A DNA stretch of 64,000 bases. It comes from Legionella hackeliae (lineage in GTDB: Bacteria > Pseudomonadota > Gammaproteobacteria > Legionellales > Legionellaceae). The notes beneath the pieces are model-generated. The model made no database searches and had not been told where the DNA came from. It was given only the letters and a program-made list of their open reading frames with translations. The position numbers were made by a program, and so were the translations under genes. Positions 7,668-15,469 of this stretch are shown here, piece by piece (position 1 is the stretch's first letter; every line of letters starts with the position of its first letter). The DNA lies in assembly GCF_000953655.1 (NCBI RefSeq), contig NZ_LN681226.1, positions 1 to 64,000 of the forward strand, in the 5' to 3' direction.

Positions 7668-9450
7668 TGATTCAATATCATCAGAAAGTGTTCATTCATT
7701 ACCAAGTTTCATCTGGCATTATTTGAAAGATAAAAAGCTATATTTGCTTGGGTTTGTGTTAGTTGCTCTGGTATGGGCAATTGAAATGTCATTAAGTCCT
7801 TATTTATTAAAAGTGATAGTTGATAATGTTGTTCAATTTTCACCTCATAAAACAGAGATATTTAAAACAATCATCTTGCCTGCTGTTTTCTATGCATCGA
7901 TGAGCTTAATAATTAATCTAACTTTTCGTTTATATGACTATATTAATTTACAGTTATATCCATATCTTAGAGCATCAATAGAGAGAGACTTATTGGAGTA
8001 TTTGCTTAATCACTCCTATACTTTTTTTCACAATACCTTTTCTGGGGCATTGACGAAAAAAATTACAGATTTAATGGAGAATATTGAACCTTTAGTAACT
8101 ATCCCAAATGAATGGTTTTATCCAAGAGTTTTTGCCGCCCTTATTGCTAGTGGAACTTTATTTACAGTGGTTCATCCAATATTTGGTATTATTTTGTTTG
8201 TATGGGCTGTTGTTTTTGTATTGCTTTCCTATTTTGCTGCAAAAAGAGCAGAAAACTACTCAAGGGATTTTTCAGAAAATATTTCACGATTGTCCGGCTC
8301 TGTTTCTGATAGTGTTTCTAACGTCATGAGTGTGAAATTATTTGATAATGTTCATCATGAAATTTCCAACATAGATAATATATTGGGCGATGTAGTTACT
8401 AGTGATCGCACGTTATCTTGGTTTAATTTAAAAATTAATTTCCTTCAGGGCCTTGGTGCATTTATCTTAATTGCCTCCATGTTGGCTGCACTTATCTTAG
8501 GCCTACAAAACGGATGGGTGAGTGCAGGAGATTTTGCATTAGTCTTAACGTTGTCAATTACTTTTGCCTGGGGTGTTCATGACATGGGAAAGCAAATGCA
8601 ACGCTATTCTAAAGTAGTTGGAACATGTAACCAGGCATTAAGTATTGTAAGGCAGTCCCATGAAATTAGAGACATTCCTGGCGCAACAACACTCAAGATC
8701 CATAAAGGAGGGATTAGGTTTCAAGACGTGTCATTTCATTATGAAAATAGAGCCGATTTATTTAAAAATTTAACAGTTTCTTTAAAACCAGGAGAAAAAG
8801 TTGGTCTGGTTGGTTACTCTGGTGGAGGCAAATCCACGTTCATCAAATTAATTTTACGGCTTCTCGATATACAACAAGGCACTATTTTTATAGATAATAA
8901 AGATATAAAAAAAGTCACTCAAGGCTCGTTAAGATCCCAAATTGCCACCATCCCGCAAGAACCAGAACTTTTTCATCGAACAATTATGGATAACATCCGA
9001 TTTGCACGTACTGATGCAACTGAGGAGGAAGTTATAGATGCAGCTAAAAAAGCTCGTTGCCATGACTTTATTATGGATTTGCCCCAAAGATATGAGTCTC
9101 TAGTTGGAGAACGTGGTGTTAAGCTCTCTGGTGGACAAAAACAACGTATTGCAATCGCCCGTGCGTTCTTAAAAAATGCACCGATTTTACTTTTGGATGA
9201 AGCGACTTCTTCGCTGGACTCGAAAACTGAAGATGAAATTCATCAGGCCTTACATGAAGTAATGATAAATAAAACAGTTATTGTCATTGCACACCGTTTA
9301 TCTACATTAAAAGAAATGGATAGAATTTTGGTCTTCGTAGATGGTGATATTGTAGAAGATGGAACATTAAATCAATCACTGGAAAATAAAAATGGACATT
9401 TCTATAAATTGTGGCAGATGCAAGTAAATGGATTTATTTCTGAAATTTAG
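7657..9450 (+). CDS. ABC exporter (fused membrane and ATPase domains), transposon cargo
   Basis: A 597-residue half-transporter of the multidrug/lipid exporter type. Six hydrophobic segments fill residues about 20-310. The nucleotide-binding domain follows with Walker A GYSGGGKST near 388, signature LSGGQKQR near 490, Walker B ILLLDEATSS near 510 and the H-loop in VIAHRLST. It works as a homodimer in the inner membrane. I prefer the ATG at 7657 over an in-frame ATG at 7639, because GGAGGG lies just before it. It overlaps the nuclease gene, implying coupled translation. It resembles the exporter at 16926-18725, so homologues of the same family sit both on and off the transposon. Confidence 0.9.
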   Translation: MTRSDSISSESVHSLPSFIWHYLKDKKLYLLGFVLVALVWAIEMSLSPYLLKVIVDNVVQFSPHKTEIFKTIILPAVFYASMSLIINLTFRLYDYINLQLYPYLRASIERDLLEYLLNHSYTFFHNTFSGALTKKITDLMENIEPLVTIPNEWFYPRVFAALIASGTLFTVVHPIFGIILFVWAVVFVLLSYFAAKRAENYSRDFSENISRLSGSVSDSVSNVMSVKLFDNVHHEISNIDNILGDVVTSDRTLSWFNLKINFLQGLGAFILIASMLAALILGLQNGWVSAGDFALVLTLSITFAWGVHDMGKQMQRYSKVVGTCNQALSIVRQSHEIRDIPGATTLKIHKGGIRFQDVSFHYENRADLFKNLTVSLKPGEKVGLVGYSGGGKSTFIKLILRLLDIQQGTIFIDNKDIKKVTQGSLRSQIATIPQEPELFHRTIMDNIRFARTDATEEEVIDAAKKARCHDFIMDLPQRYESLVGERGVKLSGGQKQRIAIARAFLKNAPILLLDEATSSLDSKTEDEIHQALHEVMINKTVIVIAHRLSTLKEMDRILVFVDGDIVEDGTLNQSLENKNGHFYKLWQMQVNGFISEI

Positions 9451-9482
9451 CGGGGTTGAGCAAATTTAGAAAAGGGGATAAT

Positions 9483-9521
9483 TCAGAACTAACACTTTTG
9501 GGGGTTCTTCCACAGGCCCCC
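9483..9521 (-). repeat. Right terminal inverted repeat of the Tn3-family element
   Basis: Read on the reverse strand this end starts GGGGGCCTGTGGAAG and matches the left repeat over 39 bases with two mismatches. It is immediately followed on the forward strand by the target duplication TTGTT (9522-9526). Confidence 0.93.
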
Positions 9522-9526
9522 TTGTT
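9522..9526. repeat. Target-site duplication TTGTT (right copy)
   Basis: This copy directly abuts the right inverted repeat and matches 2744-2748. Confidence 0.9.
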
Positions 9527-9848
9527 GCGTAGGATCTTCCAATTTATAGAAAGCATCATAAACGCCGTCATCTTTGATGCGATATTGTACGGAAACTTGA
9601 ATCTGGACAATCACATTATCTTTTGTCTTGGTTTCGACTTTGACATCTAATTGTTGAATTCGTAACGATAACTTACCAGCAATCCAATCAATAAAGGGTA
9701 TTTTAAAATTAAGCCCTGCATGTGCAATAGAATGATATTTTCCTAGGCGTTCAATAAGTGCGACTTCTTGCTGTTTGACAATAAACAGGCCTGTTAAGAC
9801 AAAGATTAACAAGAGAACGGCAATACCAATTAATAGTTCAATCATCAT
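9522..9848 (-). pseudogene. SPFH/stomatin-like protein, N-terminal part (split by Tn3 transposon)
   Basis: The reverse strand starts with a membrane anchor (IGIAVLLLIFVLTGLFIV) followed by the start of a band-7 domain: QQEVALIERLGKYH, PFIDWIAGKLSLRIQQLDVKVETKTKDNVIVQIQVSVQYRI. This is the stomatin signature. The frame now runs into the transposon end and gains a foreign tail (GGLWKNPQKC), giving about 119 residues; the remainder is at 2168-2748. The upstream gene at 9875 ends 26 bp before its start, so it was the last gene of a reverse-strand operon. Confidence 0.9.
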
Positions 9849-9874
9849 TTATATAGCTCCTTATACCCTTATAG

Positions 9875-10729
9875 TTATAATTTATTGTTTAATTTTAAAA
9901 AAAAGAAATTCAACAGTAACAGCAGGAATAGAAATGGCCATACATATTCCAACTTTTCTAGCATGGATTCCAAAATGTCTTTTCTTGCTGCATTTGGAAC
10001 GTAGTAAGAGTGAGATAAATTTAATACAAGCTTTTTATCTTTTTTATCTCTCAAAGTTACTTTAATGGTGTTATTCCCCCAGGTTTCTGCATAGGTAAAT
10101 TGATAGGGATGTGCGTTATTAGGTTTCATTTCATTAATATTCACCACATCAAAATCACTTATTGGTTTTGGGCTTTCATCTGAAAACCTGAGCTCATAAA
10201 AGAACTGTTTGCGTTTTACTTGGATATCCGGTTTTTCGTTAGTGTTATACGATTTTTCAATTTTTGATTCAATTACCTTTTCTTTGAGTGGAACCAATTG
10301 AAGAGTGAATGCGCTCATGTATCTTTTTTCAGCGAACGCAATTAATCTGTTTTTTATCTGCTGATTTCTGCGCTCTAATGCTAATCGCTTATTCTGAGGC
10401 AAGCCACCTTGAGCCAATAATTGATTGTTGCGCTCGTATTCACTATACAGCTCACCATCAGGTGATTCAAAATCAAGCTCATTGTAAGAGATAGGATGTC
10501 CCTTTTGCGAAAATAAAATAGAGCCTGCGGCTAATCCGGTTAAAAATTTAGAATGTTTTACTACAGGCGATATTTGCTGCGGTTTCGTCTTTCCATAGGT
10601 ATGAGCAACTCTAAATGATTTAGAATACCCTGAATGAGCAGGAAAGGATAAAAAAGCCCCCATGAATAGGGTGAGGGCAAAAATCCTATTTATAACAATT
10701 AAATAGTTATGACATCTTAAATAACTCAT
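9875..10729 (-). CDS. Hypothetical exported protein with C-terminal membrane anchor
   Basis: I do not recognise this protein. From the ATG at 10727-10729 it is 284 residues long. An N-terminal signal or anchor (LIVINRIFALTLFMGAFLSFPAHS) is followed by a charged soluble region, and the end is a hydrophobic helix (VWPFLFLLLLLNFFFL) with a short basic tail. An open frame extends 34 codons further upstream, but AAGGA lies before the chosen ATG, and that extension overlaps the small gene at 10707-10880. The topology suggests a periplasmic body held at both ends. It lies directly upstream of the interrupted SPFH gene, so the two may have worked together. Confidence 0.55.
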   Translation of the reverse strand: MSYLRCHNYLIVINRIFALTLFMGAFLSFPAHSGYSKSFRVAHTYGKTKPQQISPVVKHSKFLTGLAAGSILFSQKGHPISYNELDFESPDGELYSEYERNNQLLAQGGLPQNKRLALERRNQQIKNRLIAFAEKRYMSAFTLQLVPLKEKVIESKIEKSYNTNEKPDIQVKRKQFFYELRFSDESPKPISDFDVVNINEMKPNNAHPYQFTYAETWGNNTIKVTLRDKKDKKLVLNLSHSYYVPNAARKDILESMLEKLEYVWPFLFLLLLLNFFFLKLNNKL

Positions 10730-10880
10730 GTGCGATTCCTTTAGGTAATTTTCCATCAAACCATGTCCAGAGTTCGAATTTATTCGTTCCTTTTTCAAAA
10801 TGAAGAAAATCTTCTTCAATTTCGTCCTCATCGTTTATTGGTACACCCGCTAACTGCTCCCATAAATTTAAATAATCCAT
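10707..10880 (-). CDS. Small acidic protein, element-associated
   Basis: A 57-codon frame starts at the ATG on 10878-10880 behind a near-consensus ribosome binding site (AGGAGG), and reads MDYLNLWEQLAGVPIN, then an acidic run DEDEIEEDF, LHFEKGTNK and FELWTWFDGKLPKGIAHELF. The strong binding site, the Trp-rich body and the 23-bp overlap with the next gene make it a real small gene. Similar small proteins are, to my memory, common beside klcA-type genes on integrating elements, but no function is known to me. Confidence 0.65.
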   Translation of the reverse strand: MDYLNLWEQLAGVPINDEDEIEEDFLHFEKGTNKFELWTWFDGKLPKGIAHELFKMS

Positions 10881-10936
10881 TGTGCTCCCTCCTGATAGGT
10901 GAGTAGGCTAGAAAAAATCTAGCCTACTTAACTGGA

Positions 10937-11167
10937 TTACTCTTCTTCTTTTTCTTCTTCGGTTAAGAATAAATCGTCTGAAACGATTTCTATCACATCC
11001 CAATTAATACCTATGGTGGCATCATGATTTTCTTTTAGGTGTTGTAGTACGGTACTTGCCTGCTCTTTGCTGAGTAGAGGCCTTACATCCAACACATCTT
11101 CTATAGACCAAACGATGCTGATTTCTTGTATTAAACTATTTGTTCCGTCTGTTGATATATTGCTCAT
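10937..11167 (-). CDS. Small hypothetical protein, element-associated
   Basis: From the ATG at 11165-11167, behind GGAG, this is a 76-residue protein. Its core IVWSIEDVLDVRPLLSKEQASTVLQHLKENHDATIGINWDVIEI resembles a recurrent small protein of plasmids and integrative elements, and it ends in a very acidic tail (TEEEKEEE). A TTG four codons upstream is a less likely start. It lies in a run of reverse-strand small genes (11556 to 9522) that share an element-type origin. No biochemical role is known to me. Confidence 0.7.
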   Translation of the reverse strand: MSNISTDGTNSLIQEISIVWSIEDVLDVRPLLSKEQASTVLQHLKENHDATIGINWDVIEIVSDDLFLTEEEKEEE

Positions 11168-11214
11168 CAAAATCTCCAATTCTTTATTAAACAGTTAATT
11201 AGTAATTAGTGGTA

Positions 11215-11236
11215 ACTCCCTGCTTATGCAGGGAGT
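11215..11236. terminator. Perfect 9-bp hairpin between two element genes
   Basis: ACTCCCTGC (11215-11223), loop TTAT, and GCAGGGAGT (11228-11236) form a strong hairpin between the genes ending at 11248 and starting at 11167. It may end part of the transcription from the promoter at 11582-11631, or stabilise the upstream message. The T tract is on the forward side and is short. Confidence 0.5.
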
Positions 11237-11247
11237 ATTTTCGAATA

Positions 11248-11556
11248 CTAATGATAAGAGGAATAATAAAGAGCAGTGCCATCCCAAAGACTTGCATGAG
11301 AGAAGGAATTCATGCGTACTCTGCCTTGCTCGTTTGCTCTTTTTCTAAATGGTTCATCAATAAAACAATTAGGTTTGGCTTTTGTTTTTCCGCAAAAAGC
11401 ATCGTTTCGTTCAGTGATTTTTTCTTGTGCAATTTCTCTGAGTACTACAGTGGAAGTTCCTATTAGATCAATGACCTGATAAAAATCAATGTTAGTTTGC
11501 TCGTAACCCCAAGAAGCATAGAGAATGGAACCGATTTGAAGAGGGTGTTTAATCAT
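11248..11556 (-). CDS. Conserved small protein of plasmids/integrative elements
   Basis: A 102-residue protein with the recognisable pattern GSILYASWGYEQTNIDFYQVIDLIG, STVVLREIAQEKI and a C-terminal SHASLWDGTALYYSSYH. I recall close relatives as unnamed proteins of phages, plasmids and integrating elements; the function is unknown to me. It is the first gene of the reverse-strand set and is driven by a promoter carrying the same dyad operator as the klcA-like gene. Confidence 0.7.
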   Translation of the reverse strand: MIKHPLQIGSILYASWGYEQTNIDFYQVIDLIGTSTVVLREIAQEKITERNDAFCGKTKAKPNCFIDEPFRKRANEQGRVRMNSFSHASLWDGTALYYSSYH

Positions 11557-11581
11557 GATTTATTCCTTATTTTATCTATTA

Positions 11582-11631
11582 TGTTCCTAAGTGAACATCT
11601 ATAGTATGGCAGACCACAACTAAATAGTCAA
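11582..11631 (-). promoter_or_regulatory. Promoter with the same dyad operator as klcA
   Basis: On the reverse strand a -35 TTGACT (11626-11631) and a -10 CATACT (11603-11608) are 17 bp apart. The dyad TGTTCACTTAGGAACA (11582-11597) lies just downstream. Dyad, spacing and the flanking TCTATTA match the klcA promoter, so one repressor probably controls both. Confidence 0.7.
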
Positions 11632-11747
11632 TATAAAAGATGTATTTAATCTATCTTTATTATAGATTTTATTTGTTGACAAATTTGGTTCTTGTAAATA
11701 AACTAAGTAGTAGTGTCATTAGGACAATGAAAGAAAACGAGGTAATT

Positions 11748-12569
11748 ATGATTCATCTAAATCAAACCAATGCACCACTTGAGCTGGCCTTTTCTTTAAA
11801 CGATTTATTGAGAGCGTTAATGCTTACATCTTCATCTACCAGAAATCAGAATATTTCTTATTCCTACTGGAATAGGCTGTCCATTAAAAGAAGCCATCGG
11901 CACTTATCTGGAATTAAATACCCTTGTTCATTACCCCCAGCTGTGCAATGCACTAAGGCGGTTGGAGCGTTTGGATTATCAGGTAGAGCTTTCTCTTGGG
12001 GATATTCCTGAGATGAATCAACAGGGTATTGAGGAGATGATCTATTCTTTAGAGGCAATAAAAAATAAATTATTGGATGCACGAACTCAAAAAGCCACCC
12101 TTGATGCTCCATTTGTTTACCCATACGGACAAAATGCAACAGTGCCTGTATTGCATGCTTTTAAATCTTATTATTCTTTGCGAAGAGCAACTTTCTATAG
12201 TCAGTACACTACACGTGCCAGAAAAATAAATATTTTCGGTGTTCCTTATTTCATGCATTATCATGGCCATCGATTACAAAAACTAAAAAACCTTTATGAA
12301 TTAAATGAACACCATTTATTAGATCGATATTTTGATGCAACAAAACAGGATACAACAGCAATAACCCCAGTAATGAGAACTTATTTATTGGGAGGATTCA
12401 TTAATACGTCTGTGTTTGCATTTCGTTCTAAATACGATTACACAATCTGGTAAAAAAATACTACATTGATTTGGCAACAAACAAAATGTACATGCGATTA
12501 AACGATGCAAAAGACTGTGCTTTGCAATACTGCAACAATTCATCACTTATTTTATTAGAGGCTTTTTAA
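11748..12569 (+). pseudogene. Unrecognised gene broken by at least two frameshifts
   Basis: An ATG at 11748 behind GAGG starts a frame (MIHLNQTNAPLELAFSLNDLLRAL) that becomes meaningless near 11830. The +1 frame then gives sensible protein (IFLIPTGIGCPLKEAIGTYL, ALRRLERLDYQVELSLGDIPEMNQQ and on) until a stop at 12451-12453. A third frame carries on with KKYYIDLATNKMYMRLNDAK to a stop at 12567-12569 that overlaps the next ATG (TAATG). The three pieces join into one protein of about 270 residues. A run of seven A's (12455-12461) lies at the second break. I do not recognise the family. Confidence 0.7.
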
Positions 12570-13381
12570 TGAAAAAATTATTGCGATTCGAAGTGAAACA
12601 AAATTTGCGTAGGCCCTCAAGGGTTTACGTCAAATCAACGGATGGGAAGAGCATTTATGGTTCTTTTCATATGAATGAGCCGGATTTATTCGATGGTTGG
12701 AATAATCTTTCAATTAATCAAACAATTGAATTAAAACAGTTCATGCAAAATCTTAAGGCCATTCACCAGCACTTGCATCCTTCACCAACAAGCACGTTGC
12801 TCGATTTGCGTTTTCGACTACCTTATGAATTTATCGAAGTTTTGGAGCAGATTGAAATTATTTGTGACGAGCAAAAAGTGGAGTTAAATATCTTTGAACC
12901 TATGGTTAGCAGCATGATACAGCAAATTAAAATTGCAGTAGGGAAGCTTTCAGGTTCCAGCAAAGAACAGGCTTTAACGTTACTGAATCAAGTAAACCTT
13001 GCCGAATATAAAAAGCAAGATTTTAGTAATCAAATAAAATCAATTTTTTCAGAATTACAAGTCGTTGTTAATCGTTCTGAGAAATTGCATCACAAAGCAA
13101 TAACCTTATTTGATAAAGATAAAAGCTATTCTCCTATGGCTATTAAAGGCATGGCTAGCGGAGAAACAACACCCTCAAAATGGCTTGTGGCCTGTGCAGT
13201 TGAAGTATTGCTCGATGAAAAAAACGATATCCTTTTTAAAATTCTCACCGAGGATGATATGTTTATGTTATGGGCTAAACAATTGCTCGATCAAGGGCAT
13301 AATCTTAAGAAGATAATACATAAAATAGATGCACTCAATAAAAATGAGTTAATTAATAAGATTAAATGTTATAAAAAATAA
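12569..13381 (+). CDS. Hypothetical protein, element-associated
   Basis: A 270-residue soluble, mostly helical protein that I do not recognise. The N-terminus is basic (RFEVKQNLRRPSRVYVKS), the middle has amphipathic helices (IEVLEQIEIICDEQKVELNIFEP), and no membrane segment or catalytic motif is evident. Its ATG overlaps the stop of the frameshifted gene upstream (TAATG), so the two were a coupled pair and the loss of the first may have made this one redundant. Confidence 0.6.
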   Translation: MKKLLRFEVKQNLRRPSRVYVKSTDGKSIYGSFHMNEPDLFDGWNNLSINQTIELKQFMQNLKAIHQHLHPSPTSTLLDLRFRLPYEFIEVLEQIEIICDEQKVELNIFEPMVSSMIQQIKIAVGKLSGSSKEQALTLLNQVNLAEYKKQDFSNQIKSIFSELQVVVNRSEKLHHKAITLFDKDKSYSPMAIKGMASGETTPSKWLVACAVEVLLDEKNDILFKILTEDDMFMLWAKQLLDQGHNLKKIIHKIDALNKNELINKIKCYKK

Positions 13382-13409
13382 TATGATAAAATGGTAACCA
13401 TTTGCATAG

Positions 13410-14309
13410 ATGGTTTTTAGAAGAGAGGTATTGATAGTGTTCTTAACATCTACTAACGGTTGTATCATTGTTCTGGGGCTTGTACTTACGTGGTGCATTC
13501 TATTTTCTATTTTCAATGAAAAATCATCGCGGCGTTTGGGTATAAAGCTAGGGATCTTGGTGCTGTTTTTATCTCCCTTCATTTCTAAATTGAGTTATGA
13601 TTTCTATGCGACTGCTTCACGGCAATTGTTTCTTATGGGTGCCAATGGTGAAATTCAATTAGCGTACTCCCCATTAAAAGTTCCAAAAACCCAAAATAAC
13701 CATTATTGCGATCGCTTTACAGACAGCAAAGGTAATTTATTGAATCGCTCTACAATAGGTGATAAGCATCTATTTTGTGGTGTCTTTTGGAATATGGCGG
13801 AACATGATGTAGTGTTTTTGCCTTACAAACTTTTGGGAAATAATAAAGCCATCTATTGGGCTTCACCAGAGCTAAAAATTATCGGTCCAATGCCTGAGGA
13901 CCTTTCAGCAAAAGGAAAAGCAAACAATATCGATCCGGTTTCATCAGAAAAACCCAATAGAATTTATGTAGAAGCAGGTAAAACGGCGCACATTATAGTT
14001 ACAAAACAATTTAAGCTTCCATCTGATAAGGTTCACAAAGAAAAAACAGTATCTCCTGGAACAGTTTTATCAGGAGTTACGCTAGAGCCATTTGACGCAT
14101 CAGAAAAACTGGGGCATGGACGTTTTAAATTATTCATTGGAAATACATCTTGTATCGCCTCGTCAGATACACATATTAGAGCTGATTACGATACTGCAAC
14201 TGCTATAGCTAACATCATCAGCTTAAATTGTTTTAATGATGAGGAACATGCGATTCCTATACAAGCAATAGCAACTGTTTCTGGAAGAGCACTATATCCT
14301 AAAGAATAA
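13410..14309 (+). CDS. Hypothetical membrane-anchored exported protein
   Basis: A protein of up to 299 residues with two hydrophobic segments at residues about 15-33 (CIIVLGLVLTWCILFSIF) and 44-60, followed by a large probably periplasmic domain with several cysteines. I do not recognise it. The ATG at 13410 has no ribosome binding site; a GTG at 13437 preceded by AGAGAGG is a serious alternative and would shorten it by nine residues. It is followed by another small membrane protein, so they may act together. Confidence 0.6.
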   Translation: MVFRREVLIVFLTSTNGCIIVLGLVLTWCILFSIFNEKSSRRLGIKLGILVLFLSPFISKLSYDFYATASRQLFLMGANGEIQLAYSPLKVPKTQNNHYCDRFTDSKGNLLNRSTIGDKHLFCGVFWNMAEHDVVFLPYKLLGNNKAIYWASPELKIIGPMPEDLSAKGKANNIDPVSSEKPNRIYVEAGKTAHIIVTKQFKLPSDKVHKEKTVSPGTVLSGVTLEPFDASEKLGHGRFKLFIGNTSCIASSDTHIRADYDTATAIANIISLNCFNDEEHAIPIQAIATVSGRALYPKE

Positions 14310-14360
14310 GAGGTGAGTTGAAACGCAGCTCACACCTGCCCCAAAAAGGAAACTATTATT

Positions 14361-14846
14361 ATGCGCATCAATTTAAAAACACTAATACACTACTTATCGT
14401 TTTTGCTGTTAGTTTTGTCTTATTTGTCGCTTTCTTTTGAGACCGCTCTAAAATCAGGGGTATTTTCCTCTTATAGCGATTTATTTACCCCAATCACACA
14501 TTTTTTTTACTGGCCAAGGTTTGCTTTGCTGCTAGCGCCTGCGCTTGTTTTGATTATTTTTTCTTCTGTTAAAATGAAGAATTATGAGTCTATGTTAAAA
14601 GGATTTTTCCTTTTAACAACCCCCGTTATTATAAGTAATAATCTCAGTTTATTTTCAGCTTCTAATGCAATTCCCCATCTAAATCAGCCCGAACAATTTA
14701 TACAGCTTTATTATTATGCCTCATGGATCAAATCAATAACTTGGATGGGAATTATTCTATTAGGCTTGATTTGGACTTTTCAAAAGAAACCACAAACAGT
14801 TGAGACACAAACCCATTTGCATTCATTATCATTGCTCAATAAATAA
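14361..14846 (+). CDS. Hypothetical four-helix membrane protein
   Basis: A 161-residue protein with about four hydrophobic segments (LSFLLLVLSYLSLSF, FALLLAPALVLIIFSS, GFFLLTTPVIISNNLSLF, ITWMGIILLGLIWTF) and a short polar C-terminal tail. I do not recognise the family. It lies 51 bp after the preceding membrane protein, in the same orientation. Confidence 0.6.
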   Translation: MRINLKTLIHYLSFLLLVLSYLSLSFETALKSGVFSSYSDLFTPITHFFYWPRFALLLAPALVLIIFSSVKMKNYESMLKGFFLLTTPVIISNNLSLFSASNAIPHLNQPEQFIQLYYYASWIKSITWMGIILLGLIWTFQKKPQTVETQTHLHSLSLLNK

Positions 14847-14926
14847 CGCGGATAATTCTTTATGGAAGTTAATATATTTTGCATCTTAAAGTATAATGGA
14901 TGAATTTTATTAAGGGTGAACAATAT

Positions 14927-15256
14927 ATGTCTGAAGATTTATTCGTTACTGCATGGAAGAAAGGAATTAAAATAGTAGGCGTTGAATTTTTTAATATAAA
15001 AGCATCATCCCTTGATGCAGCCGAAAAAAAATGGCAATTAGAACCCAACTACACTTTTATACAGAGCGCTATGGGTGGATATAGCCATGGGAAACAAGTT
15101 TTATTAGCGATGATGTACTCATTTTTTGATCCAGAAGATGGCCAAAAATTTCTTGAAAAAACCCAAACGCCCAATTTTGTACAAACCCTATCAATTTTGA
15201 ATCCGGAATCACGGCAAATTATTTCTGAATTATGGCTACATTACACTGGGTGGTAA
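14927..15256 (+). CDS. Hypothetical small protein
   Basis: A 109-residue protein starting at the ATG on 14927, preceded by AGGGTG; an in-frame ATG at 14900 lacks a binding site. The sequence (MSEDLFVTAWKKGIKIVGVEFF, then SSLDAAEKKWQLEPNYTF) looks like a compact soluble domain and carries no motif I recognise. It closes the accessory stretch before the attenuator of the resistance-type operon. Confidence 0.55.
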   Translation: MSEDLFVTAWKKGIKIVGVEFFNIKASSLDAAEKKWQLEPNYTFIQSAMGGYSHGKQVLLAMMYSFFDPEDGQKFLEKTQTPNFVQTLSILNPESRQIISELWLHYTGW

Positions 15257-15290
15257 ATATAGGTGACCCCCCGTGCAGTCAAAAATTATA

Positions 15291-15320
15291 TTGACTTTAG
15301 TGATTATTTTGCTTTAAAAT
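15291..15320 (+). promoter_or_regulatory. Promoter of the ABC-F/exporter operon
   Basis: TTGACT (15291-15296) and TAAAAT (15315-15320) are 18 bp apart. Transcription would start near 15327, giving a leader of about 140 nt with two mini-ORFs and an intrinsic terminator before the first gene. Confidence 0.65.
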
Positions 15321-15330
15321 TTGAAATAAT

Positions 15331-15360
15331 ATGAAAAAACCGTCAAAAGTAGGTTTATAA
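15331..15360 (+). CDS. Leader mini-ORF 1 (nine codons)
   Basis: An ATG close to the predicted transcript start opens a nine-codon frame, MKKPSKVGL, ending in TAA at 15358-15360. Such short frames precede many antibiotic-inducible genes, where ribosome stalling on them changes leader folding. There is almost no room for a ribosome binding site, so translation would have to be near-leaderless; the assignment is tentative. Confidence 0.35.
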   Translation: MKKPSKVGL

Positions 15361-15364
15361 CGCC

Positions 15365-15382
15365 ATGAAAATTACATCTTAA
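15365..15382 (+). CDS. Leader mini-ORF 2 (MKITS)
   Basis: A five-codon frame MKITS starts four bases after the first mini-ORF ends, and stops 25 bp before the terminator stem. AGG lies 11 bases before the ATG. The distance between its stop codon and the terminator suits an attenuator in which a stalled or slow ribosome prevents terminator folding. Confidence 0.4.
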   Translation: MKITS

Positions 15383-15407
15383 GTACGCCCATCTACAGGG
15401 CAGAGAG

Positions 15408-15440
15408 AGAAAATCATTTTTGATTTTCTATTTTTTTATT
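15408..15440 (+). terminator. Intrinsic terminator (attenuator) ahead of the ABC-F gene
   Basis: AGAAAATCA (15408-15416), loop TTTT, and TGATTTTCT (15421-15429) form a perfect 9-bp stem followed by a run of seven T's. It lies 30-60 bp before the first structural gene and within its leader, downstream of the operon promoter, so it can only act as a conditional terminator for this operon. A second small stem GCCC/GGGC (15387-15401) lies just ahead and may take part in alternative folding. Confidence 0.75.
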
Positions 15441-15469
15441 GTCCTAAAAGACATGCTTAAGAGTAAATC

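Larger units (their letters stand above)
2749..9521. mobile_element. Complete Tn3-family transposon (6,773 bp) with nuclease and ABC-exporter cargo
   Basis: Both ends begin GGGG, as Tn3-family elements do, and form inverted repeats of about 39 bp with two mismatches (2749-2787 and 9483-9521). The element is flanked by the 5-bp duplication TTGTT. Inside are a 1015-aa transposase reading toward the left end, a divergent serine recombinase with a putative res site between them, and two passengers reading toward the right end: a DUF1016 PDDEXK nuclease and an ABC exporter. It interrupts an SPFH gene so cleanly that the host frame can be rebuilt, which points to a fairly recent insertion. Confidence 0.93.

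Noticed and set aside
9456-9650. Forward frame across the right transposon end
   Set aside because: It crosses the element boundary and is antisense to the SPFH coding sequence.
15257-15290. CCCCCC-containing stretch after the 14927 gene as a possible IS end
   Set aside because: No matching inverted repeat, duplication or transposase was found nearby.
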